From contig NZ_JABTEX010000002.1 of assembly GCF_015711645.1 (NCBI RefSeq), positions 1,736,001 through 1,800,000 of the forward strand: a stretch of 64,000 bases of DNA. The letters are read 5' to 3'. Positions 8,778 to 16,718 of this stretch are shown here, piece after piece. Both the position numbers and the translations under genes were made by a program. Source of the DNA: Planomonospora sp. ID82291 (GTDB taxonomy: Bacteria > Actinomycetota > Actinomycetes > Streptosporangiales > Streptosporangiaceae). Numbering within the stretch: position 1 is the stretch's first letter; every line of letters begins with the position of its first letter. The notes under the pieces were generated by a model. It ran no database searches and had not been told where the DNA came from. It was given only the letters and a program-made list of their open reading frames with translations.

Positions 8778-8822
8778 GGTTGCACAGTCTAATTGCCGTT
8801 CGCACCGGGCAGGATGGCCGCT

Positions 8823-9002
8823 ATGAGCGATCAGTGGTGGTTCTGCCTGAAGCACATGGCGGTCGAGCCCGAGCAGGGCTGCCCGAACAAGGACCGCATG
8901 GGCCCGTACGAGACCCGCCAGGCCGCGGCCGGCGCCCTGGCGACCGCGGCCGACCGCAACGAGAGGTGGAAGGACGAGGACGAGGCCTGGGAGGACGACT
9001 GA
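8823..9002 (+). CDS. Small conserved actinobacterial protein (59 aa), unknown function
   Basis: The product has 59 residues, starting [20 protein letters not shown] and ending in an acidic stretch ([10 protein letters not shown]). I recognise it as a widely conserved actinobacterial small protein usually labelled hypothetical. The two cysteines (CLKH and GCPN), with the nearby His, could bind a metal, but this is only a suggestion. It has no signal peptide or membrane helix, so it should be cytoplasmic. It is divergent from map, with 45 bp between start codons. Its amino-acid pattern, strong codon bias and position next to map make it a real gene despite its size. Confidence 0.75.
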   Translation: MSDQWWFCLKHMAVEPEQGCPNKDRMGPYETRQAAAGALATAADRNERWKDEDEAWEDD

Positions 9003-9021
9003 CCGGCCGGGCGGCGGGCGG

Positions 9022-9687
9022 TCAGGGCCGGTCCCCGACCACCGCGTACGCCCGTACGGGGAAGGTGCCCATGCCCGCGACCATCGGCGGGGCGGCGTGG
9101 AAGCGGAACCCCGTGTCGGGCAGCGCGGCCAGGCCGGTCAGGTGCTCCACGACGGGGATCCCCGCGCCCAGCAGCAGCGTGTGCGCGGGGCGTTCCCCGC
9201 GCGGCGGGGTGTCGTCGATGTTCAGGGAGTCGATGCCGACGAGCGCCGGGCCCCGGTCCGCGAGCCACTTCGCCGCCTCCGGTTCGAGGTAGGGGTGGTC
9301 GCGGAGGTAGGCCTCGGTGCCGAAGTGGCGGTCCCAGCCGGTCTGCAGGAGAACGGCCCTGCCCCGTACGTCGAGGTCCTTCAGCAGGCCGACGCCGACC
9401 GAGCGCAGCCCCTCGGCCCGCACGACCAGGCCGGGCAGGTCGGCGAGCGCCTCCAGCGGCACCCCCGACAGGTCCGGGCCGTCGGGGTAGCGGTGGTGCG
9501 GGGTGTCGAGGTAGGTGCCGGTGTTGGCGACCAGCTCGATGCTGCCGATGTGGAACTCGGTGCCCGGCGCGTAGACCTCGCGGGAGGCCTCCCGGCTCAG
9601 GTGCACGCCGAGCCGGGGCCCGGGGACGCCCGGGTAGGTGACCATGCCCTCGGTGATCCGGTGGCTCAGCTCGACGAGTCGCCTCAC
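9022..9687 (-). CDS. Cyclase / kynurenine formamidase-like hydrolase
   Basis: The product has 221 residues of the metal-dependent cyclase family (kynurenine formamidase fold). The family's HxGTHxDxPxH metal motif appears in the variant form [16 protein letters not shown]. Other conserved pieces are [17 protein letters not shown] at the N-terminus, [14 protein letters not shown] in the middle, and DSLNIDD. Members hydrolyse amide or lactone bonds, so the true substrate is open. The N-formylkynurenine role is not supported by neighbours, because no kynurenine pathway gene is seen. The GTG at 9687 has a GGTGAG about seven bases upstream and aligns with the family's usual MxxxxLSH start. Confidence 0.8.
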   Translation of the reverse strand: MRRLVELSHRITEGMVTYPGVPGPRLGVHLSREASREVYAPGTEFHIGSIELVANTGTYLDTPHHRYPDGPDLSGVPLEALADLPGLVVRAEGLRSVGVGLLKDLDVRGRAVLLQTGWDRHFGTEAYLRDHPYLEPEAAKWLADRGPALVGIDSLNIDDTPPRGERPAHTLLLGAGIPVVEHLTGLAALPDTGFRFHAAPPMVAGMGTFPVRAYAVVGDRP

Positions 9688-9856
9688 GGGGCGCTCACCG
9701 CCTTCCTGGGAAACGGGACACCCCGGGTGTACCGGGCACGTCGGTGCATGCGAACACGGACGACACATGATTCACAGGTGGGGCGTCGAACGGCAAATCC
9801 GCAGGCCGGACCGGGCGCGGGGACCGGCGGCCGGGCCGCGGGGCCGGGCGGGGCCG

Positions 9857-9930
9857 GTCCGGGACGTGCGGGCCGCTGAGCCGGGCGGGGCCGGGCGGTG
9901 TCAGTCCGGGACGTGCGGGCCGCTGAGCCG
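9857..9930. repeat. 27-bp direct repeat duplicating the 3' end of a gene
   Basis: The same 27 bases, beginning GTCCGGGACGTGCGGGCCGC, occur at 9857-9883 and 9904-9930. The second copy contains the stop codon and last codons of the minus-strand gene ending at 9901, and the first lies just downstream of that gene. Short GGGCGGGGCC runs surround both copies. This looks like a small local duplication at a gene end. Confidence 0.85.
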
Positions 9931-10500
9931 CTCCAGCAGCCGGGCGAGGCGGGAGCGGAGTCCGGCCCGCGGCCCGGCGGGGCGGGGCTCCTCGCCCGCG
10001 GCCATGCTCACCAGGTGCTGGGCCCCGTCGAAGGAGAGCGGGGCGCGGGCGGGGACCGCCAGCGCGTCGTGGGCCAGGCCTTCGAGCTCGGGGTCGCCGC
10101 CGTCCAGCGCGAGGATGGTCGCCCCGGTGCGGCGGGCGTCGCTGACCCGTTCCAGCAGCGGGTCGGGCGCCCGCTCCTCCGCGACCACGAACAGCGTCTC
10201 GCCCCGCCGGGCCTTCTCGATCCGCTCCAGGCCGATCCGCAGGTGGGCGGGGGCGTCCGGGGGAGGGGACCAGCGGACCAGCGTCGGGGCGAGCTGGGGC
10301 AGGCCGGAGAGCCGGGCCTCGTCGCCGAGGTGCGCGGTCAGGTGCCAGGGCTCGTCGGCCGGGGTGCCGACCACCAGCAGGCCGCCGGGGGAGCGCGTCG
10401 TGCGCAGGGCGCGACCCAGCTCGCGGGTGCGCTCCACCCACCCGGTCGACTCCAGGACCTCGCGCAGCAGTGCCACCGATCCACCGTCCATGGACCCCAT
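9901..10500 (-). CDS. Conserved hypothetical protein (199 aa)
   Basis: The product is a soluble protein of 199 residues with an alternating alpha/beta pattern: LLVVGTPADEPWHLTAHLGDEARL, GETLFVVAEERAPDPLLERV and GATILALDGGDPELEGLAHDAL. The pattern suggests a Rossmann-like or phosphosugar-isomerase-like core. I recall similar actinobacterial proteins of unknown function. No catalytic motif, signal or membrane helix is evident. The C-terminus is basic (RAGLRSRLARLLERL). The start is placed at ATG 10500 (MGSMDGGSVALLREVLE); an ATG at 10491 is nearly as good. It is divergent from npdG, 166 bp away. Its 3' end is partly duplicated downstream (27-bp repeat). Confidence 0.65.
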   Translation of the reverse strand: MGSMDGGSVALLREVLESTGWVERTRELGRALRTTRSPGGLLVVGTPADEPWHLTAHLGDEARLSGLPQLAPTLVRWSPPPDAPAHLRIGLERIEKARRGETLFVVAEERAPDPLLERVSDARRTGATILALDGGDPELEGLAHDALAVPARAPLSFDGAQHLVSMAAGEEPRPAGPRAGLRSRLARLLERLSGPHVPD

Positions 10501-10666
10501 CGTGCCCCAGGCGCCCCGGAGCCGTCCGCGGAACACGGGCCTGGCATGATCTGGCGTGAAGGCGGACCGGACCCCGCGGCGGGCCGGTCACCCCAGGAGA
10601 GGCCCGGCCGCGCGCACCGCGCCGGTGAGCCGGTCCGCGGCGGCCGAGAACGACGAGGAGCGACGA

Positions 10667-11332
10667 ATGAGCACTGACCTTCCGGACGTGAGCGGGCTGT
10701 CCATCGGGATCCTGGGCGGCACCGGTGACCAGGGCAAGGGACTGGCCAGGCGGTTCGCCCTCGCCGGGCACACCGTGCTGATCGGGTCGCGCAGCGAGGA
10801 GCGGGCCCGGGAGGCGGCCGAGGCCGTCGGCGCGCGGGCGCGCGGGGCGGACAACGCGACCGTGGCGGCCGAGGCCGACATCGTGATCGTGGCGGTGCCG
10901 TGGGACGGCCACAAGGCCACCCTGGAGTCGCTCCGCGCCGAGCTGGACGGGAAGATCGTCGTCGACTGCGTGAACCCGCTGGGCTTCGACAAGCAGGGCG
11001 CCCACGCCCTGGCCGTGGAGGAGGGCAGCGCCGCCCAGCAGGCCGCCGCGGTCCTGCCCGGCAGCCGGGTGGTCGCCGCCTTCCACCACGTCTCGGCCGT
11101 CCTGCTGCTGGACCCCGAGGTCGACGAGATCGAGCTGGACGTGCTCGTCCTGGGCGACGACCGCGAGGCCACCGACACCGTCCAGGCGCTGGCCGGGCGG
11201 ATCGCCGGCGTCCGCGGGGTGTACGGCGGGCGCCTGCGCAACGCCCACCAGGTCGAGGCGCTGACCGCCAACCTGATCTCGATCAACCGCCGCTACAAGG
11301 CCCACGCCGGCCTCCGCCTCACCGACGTCTGA
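10667..11332 (+). CDS. npdG: NADPH-dependent F420 reductase
   Basis: The product has 221 residues. It transfers hydride between NADP(H) and coenzyme F420, supplying reduced F420 to F420-dependent enzymes in the cytoplasm. The N-terminal nucleotide motif is GILGGTGDQGKGLARRFA, followed by GSRSEERA, which places the NADP 2'-phosphate. VAAFHHVSA and a conserved NAHQVEALTANLISINRRYK end match the archaeal Fno/actinobacterial NPDG family. The ATG at 10667 follows GAGGAGCGACGA. It is monocistronic here. An LLM-family, possibly F420-dependent oxidoreductase lies at 48 kb, and others are expected elsewhere in the genome. Confidence 0.9.
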   Translation: MSTDLPDVSGLSIGILGGTGDQGKGLARRFALAGHTVLIGSRSEERAREAAEAVGARARGADNATVAAEADIVIVAVPWDGHKATLESLRAELDGKIVVDCVNPLGFDKQGAHALAVEEGSAAQQAAAVLPGSRVVAAFHHVSAVLLLDPEVDEIELDVLVLGDDREATDTVQALAGRIAGVRGVYGGRLRNAHQVEALTANLISINRRYKAHAGLRLTDV

Positions 11333-11388
11333 CCGGACCCGCCGGACCCGGTCGCGGGCGTCGTCCGCCGGGCGGCGCGCGGCCGGGC

Positions 11389-12822
11389 TCACAGGACCAG
11401 GGGCCGCAGCGCCGCGGAGCGGCCGGTCCCGTCGTAGTCGTGCCAGGCGGCGGCGAGCCGGTCGACGGCGTCGGTCAGCTCCCGCTCGGGGAGGACGAAC
11501 GGCAGCCGCAGGCAGTCGCCGTGGCCCCCGGAGGGGTCGAAGGACCGTCCCGAGGGGACCGCCACCCGGTGGCGGAGGGCGACCTGGGCGAAGGCGTCGG
11601 CGTCGCCGTGCGGGAGCCGTACCCAGACGGTCTGGCCGCCGAGCGCCGGCGCGACGGTCCAGGAGGGCAGGGCGCGGGCCAGCTCGGCGAGGAGGTGGTC
11701 GTGGCGGCGGCGCAGTACGGCGGCGCGGTCGCGGCGCAGCTCGTCGAGGCGGGTGAGCAGGTGGGCGGCGGCGAGCTGGGAGAGCACGTCGCCGCCGAGG
11801 TCGCCGATGGCCCGCAGCCGCGCGAGGCGGACGACCAGCGGTGCGGCGGCGCGGATCCAGCCGACCCGCAGCCCGCCCCAGACGATCTTGCTGAGTGAGC
11901 CGATCGTGATGAGCCGCTCGCCGGGGTGGAAGGCGCAGAGCGGGGGCGGCGTCTCCCCCGAGAAGCAGAGCTCGGCCGGGACCTCGTCGTCGACGACCGG
12001 CACGTCGTGCTCGGCGGCGAGCGCGGCCAGGCGGCGCCGGACGAGCGGGGGCATGACCGAACCGGTCGGATTGTGCCCGGTCGGGATGAGGTAGCCCAGT
12101 GCGGGCCGGTCGGCCAGCGCCGCGCCGAACTCCGCCGCGTCGGCCGCCGTGCGGAACCGGGCCGAGGCCTCGCGGAAGGCCTCCAGCGCGCCGGGGTAGG
12201 TGGGGGCCTCGGTCAGCACGGTGTCGCCGGGGGACAGGAACAGGCCCGCCAGCAGGGTCAGCGCCTGCTGGGCGCCGTTGGTGACGATGATCTCCTCCGG
12301 GGAGGTGGGCACCCCGCGCGCCCGGTAGCGGGCGGCGAGCGCCTCGCGCAGCACCGGGTGCCCGGCCGGGTGGTAGCCGATGTCGTGCCTGACCGCCGCC
12401 AGCTCGGCCAGGGCGCGGCCGTACGCCTCGGTGAGGGCGGGCGGCGGCGCGTCCGGGGCGACGCAGGACAGCGGGGCGACGTCGTCCGGAGCGTCCAGCA
12501 GGTGCGCGAGCAGGGGGTTGGCGACCGCGCCGGCGGGGGCGCGCACGGCGGACGGCGCGGCGGGGGCCACCCGGGTGCCGCTGCCCTGCCGGCGGGTGAC
12601 CCGGCCCTCCTCCTGGAGCCGTTCGTAGGCGGCCACGACGGTGCCCCGCCCGACCGCGAGCCTGCGGGCCAGGGCCCGCTCGGGCGGGAGCGGGCCGCCG
12701 GCCGGCAGCTCGCCGTCGTCGATCAGCGTCCGGATCTTCGCGGCCAGCAGCAGGTAGAGCGGCCCCCGGCCGGACGACCACCGTCCGAGCCGGATGGCGA
12801 AATCGTCTAAATTGGATCGCAT
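11389..12822 (-). CDS. MocR-type regulator (GntR HTH fused to PLP aminotransferase domain)
   Basis: The product has 477 residues. Residues about 10-80 are a GntR winged helix (LYLLLAAKIRTLIDDGELPAGGPLPPERALARRL...GRGTVVAAYERLQEEG). The rest is a fold-type I aminotransferase-like domain with ITNGAQQALTLL-like sequence, PTGHNPTGSVM, and a Lys in TIGSLSKIVWGGLRVGW that would bind PLP. MocR proteins usually regulate a neighbouring divergent gene and sense PLP or amines. The divergent neighbour here is a Cys/Met-metabolism PLP enzyme only 63 bp away, which suggests local control of sulfur amino-acid use. The ATG at 12822 sits inside an array of GAGCCAAT/ATTGGCTC elements. Confidence 0.9.
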   Translation of the reverse strand: MRSNLDDFAIRLGRWSSGRGPLYLLLAAKIRTLIDDGELPAGGPLPPERALARRLAVGRGTVVAAYERLQEEGRVTRRQGSGTRVAPAAPSAVRAPAGAVANPLLAHLLDAPDDVAPLSCVAPDAPPPALTEAYGRALAELAAVRHDIGYHPAGHPVLREALAARYRARGVPTSPEEIIVTNGAQQALTLLAGLFLSPGDTVLTEAPTYPGALEAFREASARFRTAADAAEFGAALADRPALGYLIPTGHNPTGSVMPPLVRRRLAALAAEHDVPVVDDEVPAELCFSGETPPPLCAFHPGERLITIGSLSKIVWGGLRVGWIRAAAPLVVRLARLRAIGDLGGDVLSQLAAAHLLTRLDELRRDRAAVLRRRHDHLLAELARALPSWTVAPALGGQTVWVRLPHGDADAFAQVALRHRVAVPSGRSFDPSGGHGDCLRLPFVLPERELTDAVDRLAAAWHDYDGTGRSAALRPLVL

Positions 12823-12850
12823 AATGAGCCAATTACGCCCCGATTGGCTC
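12811..12850. promoter_or_regulatory. Likely MocR operator in divergent promoter
   Basis: Three related octamers lie in 40 bp between the MocR gene and the divergent PLP-lyase gene: ATTGGATC (12811-12818), GAGCCAAT (12826-12833) and ATTGGCTC (12843-12850). The last two form a perfect inverted repeat with a 9-bp spacer. The first repeats the third, 32 bp away (about three helical turns), with one mismatch. MocR regulators typically bind direct plus inverted repeats in such gaps. The first element overlaps the start of the MocR coding region, which fits autoregulation. Confidence 0.6.
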
Positions 12851-12885
12851 TGAAGGACAACCCCGTGAACGGACATCGTTGACCT

Positions 12886-14064
12886 ATGAGTGAGCTTCGC
12901 CCGGAGACCCGCACCGTCCACCTCCCCCAACCGCCGCTGGAGGGCAGCCGCCCGATCGCGGTGCCGCTCTACCAGACCTCCGGCTTCGTCTTCGACGACC
13001 CGGCGGTCTTCGCCGACGGGATGAACCGCCCCGACGGGCCGTTCGTCTACGGCCGCCTGTCGAACCCGACGGTCCGCTCCCTGGAGGAGGCCGTCACCGG
13101 TCTGGAGGGCGGCGTCGGCGCCGTGGCCACCGGCTCGGGCATGGGCGCGATCAACTCCGTGCTGTTCGGCCTGCTGAAGCCCGGCGACCACGTCATCGCG
13201 CAGAAGGCCCTCTACGGCGGCACCGCCGCGGCGCTCAACGACCTGACCGCGCGGTTCGGCGTCGAGGTCTCCTACGTCTCCGAGGACGACCCCGCCGCGC
13301 TGCGCGCCGCTGTGCGGCCGTCCACGAAGCTGGTCTACCTGGAGACGATCGCCAACCCGGTGACCCAGGTGGCCGATCTGCCGGGGATGTGCGCCGCGGC
13401 GCGCGAGGCCGGGCTGGTCTCGGTGGTGGACAACACCTTCGCCTCGCCGATCCTGTGCCGCCCGATCGAGCACGGCGCCGACATCGTGGTGCACTCCACG
13501 ACCAAGTACCTGAGCGGCCACACCGACGTGCTCGGCGGCATCGCGGTCTTCGCCGGCGAGGAGCTCTACCGCACGGTGTGGAAGTTCGCCACCGGCCTGG
13601 GCGCGACCGCCGACCCGTTCGCCGCCTGGCTGACCCTGCGCGGCATCCAGACCCTGCCGCTGCGCATGGAGCGCCACTGCGCCAACACCCGGGAGCTGGC
13701 GCTGCGCCTGGACGCCCACCCGGCGGTCGCGGCCGTGCACTGGCCCGGCCTGGCCTCGCACCCCTCGCACGCGCTGGCCGCCAAGCTGCTGCCGGACTTC
13801 GGCGGGGTCTTCTCCTTCGACCTCGTCGGCGGGCGCGCCGCCGGGGAGCGGTTCATGAGCTCGGTACGGCTGGCGCTGCTGGCCCCCTCGCTCGGCGGCG
13901 TGGAGACGCTGATCCTGCACCCGGCGACCACCTCCCACAAGTCGCTGACGGCCGAGGAGCTGGCCCGGCACGGGATCGGCGAGGGGACCGTCCGGGTGGC
14001 GGTCGGCATCGAGCACGTCGAGGACCTGTGGGCCGACTTCGAGCAGGCGCTCTCCCGGTCCTGA
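12886..14064 (+). CDS. Cys/Met-metabolism PLP-dependent enzyme (cystathionine/methionine gamma-lyase family)
   Basis: The product has 392 residues, full length for the family. The PLP lysine is Lys207 in VVHSTTKYLSGH. The phosphate-binding VYGRLSNPT near residue 55, the TGSGMGAINSVLF loop and VVDNTFASPI are all present. The cysteine that marks true methionine gamma-lyases (LYGCT) is Gly here (LYGGT). Cystathionine gamma-lyase, gamma-synthase or O-acetylhomoserine sulfhydrylase activity is therefore as likely as methionine breakdown. The start ATG at 12886 is followed by the usual RPETRTVHLPQ segment. It is divergent from a MocR regulator with a shared operator-like repeat, and it ends at a strong hairpin. 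Confidence 0.88.
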   Translation: MSELRPETRTVHLPQPPLEGSRPIAVPLYQTSGFVFDDPAVFADGMNRPDGPFVYGRLSNPTVRSLEEAVTGLEGGVGAVATGSGMGAINSVLFGLLKPGDHVIAQKALYGGTAAALNDLTARFGVEVSYVSEDDPAALRAAVRPSTKLVYLETIANPVTQVADLPGMCAAAREAGLVSVVDNTFASPILCRPIEHGADIVVHSTTKYLSGHTDVLGGIAVFAGEELYRTVWKFATGLGATADPFAAWLTLRGIQTLPLRMERHCANTRELALRLDAHPAVAAVHWPGLASHPSHALAAKLLPDFGGVFSFDLVGGRAAGERFMSSVRLALLAPSLGGVETLILHPATTSHKSLTAEELARHGIGEGTVRVAVGIEHVEDLWADFEQALSRS

Positions 14065-14126
14065 ACCGCGCCCGCCGCCGACCGGTGGGCTCACGTGGCG
14101 CGCCGTATCCGACGCACCGATCGGTC

Positions 14127-14167
14127 ACCTCCTCGGCCGGGCCCGTACCGGAAGAGGCCGAGGAGGT
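14127..14167. terminator. Bidirectional hairpin terminator between convergent genes
   Basis: A perfect 12-bp stem (ACCTCCTCGGCC at 14127-14138 and its complement at 14156-14167) with a 17-nt loop lies between the converging stops of the PLP lyase and the LacI regulator. There is no T-run, as is usual for high-GC actinomycete terminators. Confidence 0.6.
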
Positions 14168-14179
14168 CCGTCCTCGGGG

Positions 14180-15175
14180 TCAGCTCGTGCCGCGTGGGAT
14201 CAGCTGCAATCGCAGCGTCACTTCGCGGGCGGTCCCGGGCTGGTCGAGTCGTTGGATGAGAAGTTCCATCGCGGCATGGCCGGACTCCTCCAGGGGCTGG
14301 CGCACGGTGGTGAGATCGAGGGCCTCGGCCAGCTCGCTGTCGTCGAATCCGGCCACCGCCAGATCGCCGGGTACGGCCAGGCCGAGGTCGTGCGCGGCCC
14401 TCAGCGCTCCCGCCGCGAGCGTGTCGTCGGCGGCGAAGACGGCGGAAGGGCGGTCCGGTGTCGACAGCAGTCGCTTCGCGGCGGCGCAGGCCGACGCGAG
14501 CCCGTGTCCGGTCAGCCGCACATCGCCGTCGGTGAGAACGTGGCCGGCTTCGGCCAGGGCCGTCCGGTAGCCGGTGAGCCGCTGCTGTGACGGCGAGACG
14601 TACGCGTCGGATTCCTGCACCTCGCCGAGGAAACCGAATCGGCGGTGCCCGCGGCTGATCAGATGCTCGGCCACGAGCCGGCCGCCGGCGGCGTCGTCGG
14701 TGTGCACGGAGTCGAAGCGCGGATGGCGGACGTCCACCAGGACTGTCGGCAGCCGCAGGCCGGTCAGGCGATCGGCCACCGCCTCGTCCAGGGAGAGACT
14801 GACGATGATGAGTCCGTCCAGCCGACCGGTGACGGGCAGGCTGGCCAGCAGGGGTGAGGAGCTTTGCGCGGCCGACTCCTGGTCGAACAAGACGACTTCC
14901 AGGGACCGGCGGCCGACGGCTCGCAGGATGCCGTTCAAGCGCCGGGCAATCGACGGATACGAGGTGAACGGCGCGATGACGCCGATGCGCCCTACGCCGC
15001 GCCGTGCCTTGGCGACCGCGTCCTGCTTGGGGACGAAGCCGAGCGCGTCCGCGGCCTCGAGGACCTTGCTCCTGGTCGCCGGGCTGACCCGGGCCGGGGA
15101 GTTGAGGGCCAGTGACACGGTGGAGATGCTGACTCCCGCCGCGGTGGCGACGTCGTAGATGGTCGTCCGTGCCAC
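14180..15175 (-). CDS. LacI-family transcriptional regulator
   Basis: The product has 331 residues. The N-terminal LacI helix-turn-helix is TTIYDVATAAGVSISTVSLALN, followed by the hinge region and a periplasmic-binding-protein-like sensor domain (IGVIAPFTSYPSIARRLNGI, GLIIVSLSLDEAV, FAADDTLAAGALRAAHDLGLAVPGD, GFDDSELAEALDLTTVRQPLEE). The ligand is probably a sugar or related polyol, but the sequence does not identify it. Start GTG 15175 is chosen (VARTTIYD); GTG 15178 immediately upstream is equivalent. It is divergent from an SDR dehydrogenase, and a perfect 18-bp palindrome between them is the obvious operator. It probably represses the SDR gene and possibly itself. Confidence 0.92.
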   Translation of the reverse strand: MARTTIYDVATAAGVSISTVSLALNSPARVSPATRSKVLEAADALGFVPKQDAVAKARRGVGRIGVIAPFTSYPSIARRLNGILRAVGRRSLEVVLFDQESAAQSSSPLLASLPVTGRLDGLIIVSLSLDEAVADRLTGLRLPTVLVDVRHPRFDSVHTDDAAGGRLVAEHLISRGHRRFGFLGEVQESDAYVSPSQQRLTGYRTALAEAGHVLTDGDVRLTGHGLASACAAAKRLLSTPDRPSAVFAADDTLAAGALRAAHDLGLAVPGDLAVAGFDDSELAEALDLTTVRQPLEESGHAAMELLIQRLDQPGTAREVTLRLQLIPRGTS

Positions 15176-15241
15176 CACACAACCACCCCTTGCTGGAAGC
15201 GCGGTCTTGTCGTCAGCAGGAATCGTATCAAGCGTCCCGGT

Positions 15242-15272
15242 TATCGAAGTGCTTCGATAGAAGTGCTTGACA
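15242..15272 (+). promoter_or_regulatory. LacI-type palindromic operator next to a -35 box
   Basis: TATCGAAGTGCTTCGATA at 15242-15259 is an 18-bp inverted repeat whose two 8-bp arms match perfectly around a central TG, the size and symmetry expected for a LacI-family dimer. A consensus -35 TTGACA follows at 15267-15272, on the strand reading into the SDR gene. No clear -10 was found at the right distance. It sits in the 232-bp gap between the divergent LacI and SDR genes. Confidence 0.7.
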
Positions 15273-15407
15273 GATGTGTCGGTGATCTCGTCCCATGGGA
15301 TGGGGAGCGGATGGGCACTCGTCGGCGGGCCGAAGGGGGGCATCGGCCCGCGCGATGGCGCGTGCGTTTTCCGGCGAGCGAGAGAACGTCAACGCAAGGA
15401 GGAGAGC

Positions 15408-16178
15408 GTGAGCCGTTCGTACGTGGTGACGGGAGGCGGCCGCGGAATCGGCAAGGCGGTGGCCGAGCGCCTCCTGGCCGACGGCGGCACCGTGGTCGCC
15501 GTCGAACGCGACCCGGCGGCGCTGGCGTGGCTGGACGTCCATCCCGCCCGCGCACGTCTGATCGGTGTGGCCGGTGACGCCGCCGACGAGACCGTGGCGG
15601 AACGGGCCGCCGATCTCGCCCAGGCCGCAGGCGCCCTCGTCGGCTGGGTCAACAACGCCGCCGTGTTCCGGGACGCCTCCGTCCACTCCTCCACCACCCG
15701 GGAGGTGCTGGATCTCATCGCGGCGAATCTCGATTCCGCCGTCGTCGGGTGCGCCACGGCGATCCGCCGTTTCATCGCCGCGGGAACGCGAGGGGCGATC
15801 GTCAACCTCTCCTCGCACCAGGCACGCCGGGCGGTCCCCGGCTGCCTGGCGTACGTGACGGCCAAGGCGGCCATCGAGGGAATGACCCGCGCGCTCGCGG
15901 TCGAGTACGGCCCGCATGGCATCCGCATCAACACCGTGGCACCGGGCTCGGTGGACACCGAACGCCACGCGGAGTTCCTCGGCTCCCGGGAGCCTGCGGA
16001 CGCCGCCCGCATCGAACGGGAGATGGCGCTGCTGCACCCGCTGGGCCGGGTGGCGCGGTCCCGGGAAGTCGCGGCGGCGATCGCCTACCTGCTCTCCGGC
16101 GACGCCGGCTTCATCACCGGCGCGACCGTGCCCGTCGACGGCGGGCGGTCGGTGCTCGCCCATGACCCCGAGGCATAG
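15408..16178 (+). CDS. Short-chain dehydrogenase/reductase (SDR), LacI-controlled
   Basis: The product has 256 residues. It is a classical SDR: cofactor motif TGGGRGIGKAVAERL near the N-terminus, NNAAV, the catalytic Ser in NLSSHQARRA, and Tyr-Lys in AYVTAKAAIEG. The C-terminal segment LLSGDAGFITGATVPVDGG is typical of oxidoreductases acting on sugars, polyols or 3-oxoacyl compounds. The acidic residue after beta-2 (VERD) suggests NAD(H) preference. The GTG at 15408 follows AAGGAGGAGAGC, a near-perfect ribosome site. The divergent LacI regulator and the palindromic operator suggest induction by a carbohydrate-like substrate, but the substrate is unknown. Confidence 0.88.
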   Translation: MSRSYVVTGGGRGIGKAVAERLLADGGTVVAVERDPAALAWLDVHPARARLIGVAGDAADETVAERAADLAQAAGALVGWVNNAAVFRDASVHSSTTREVLDLIAANLDSAVVGCATAIRRFIAAGTRGAIVNLSSHQARRAVPGCLAYVTAKAAIEGMTRALAVEYGPHGIRINTVAPGSVDTERHAEFLGSREPADAARIEREMALLHPLGRVARSREVAAAIAYLLSGDAGFITGATVPVDGGRSVLAHDPEA

Positions 16179-16550
16179 GCCCGAGGCATGGGAGGGTACG
16201 CCGACGGGTCAACCAGGCATTGCGGAACCGGACCGATCGCCCACCGCGTATGCGGTCGCCGGGACGTCGGCAGGCGACGGCGTCGACCGGCTGTTCCTCG
16301 TCACCGGCGGCGGTCCGCGGTTGCGACGGGCGTTGAGGGACACCGGCATCCCTGTCATGACCGACCCGGACGGTCGCCGGCTGCGCGCCGGTCTCCCGCC
16401 GTGCCAGGCGCGCGTCACCTACCGCCGCCGGATCCTGCTGGTCGCGACCTCGGACTGGCTCTCGTGACGCACAGGACAGGCCTTAGCATCGGGAAGGGCG
16501 GTCCCCTGCGGGCCGCCCTTCTCCGGAAGCGTCCTGCGGAGGGTGGCGCG
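16179..16550. other. Gap of about 370 bp, possible gene remnant
   Basis: No complete gene is evident. One plus-strand frame ending at 16467 carries a protein-like stretch (DRLFLVTGGGPRLRRALRDT, then IPVMTDPDGRR), with codon bias similar to real genes but no usable start or known family. It may be the tail of a decayed gene. The ribosome site of the interrupted DUF2278 gene lies at the right end of this gap. Confidence 0.35.
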
Positions 16551-16670
16551 ATGCCGCTGAAGAGCTACGGGGTCCTGGCGGGCCGGGCCGTCGAGCGGCG
16601 GCGGGAGGGTTCCACCGGCACCCCCCACTACCAGCTCCACCTGACCGACGACGCGGGGGTTGTTAGCTGA
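16551..16670 (+). pseudogene. 5' fragment of DUF2278 (YukJ-like) gene, cut by IS607 element
   Basis: The ATG at 16551, preceded by GGAGGGTGGCGCG, starts MPLKSYGVLAGRAVERRREG, the typical beginning of DUF2278 proteins. The genuine gene sequence stops at base 16659 within codon 37. The next bases belong to the insertion and add a few foreign codons before a TGA at 16668-16670. Joining 16659 directly to 18631 restores one uninterrupted frame (DDAG then VSYRVAVNV) of 335 codons. This fragment alone is too short to function. Confidence 0.85.
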
Positions 16671-16718
16671 TAGCGAAATCATCAGTGTTCATCAGCTTTA
16701 ATCTGAGATCATCAAGGC

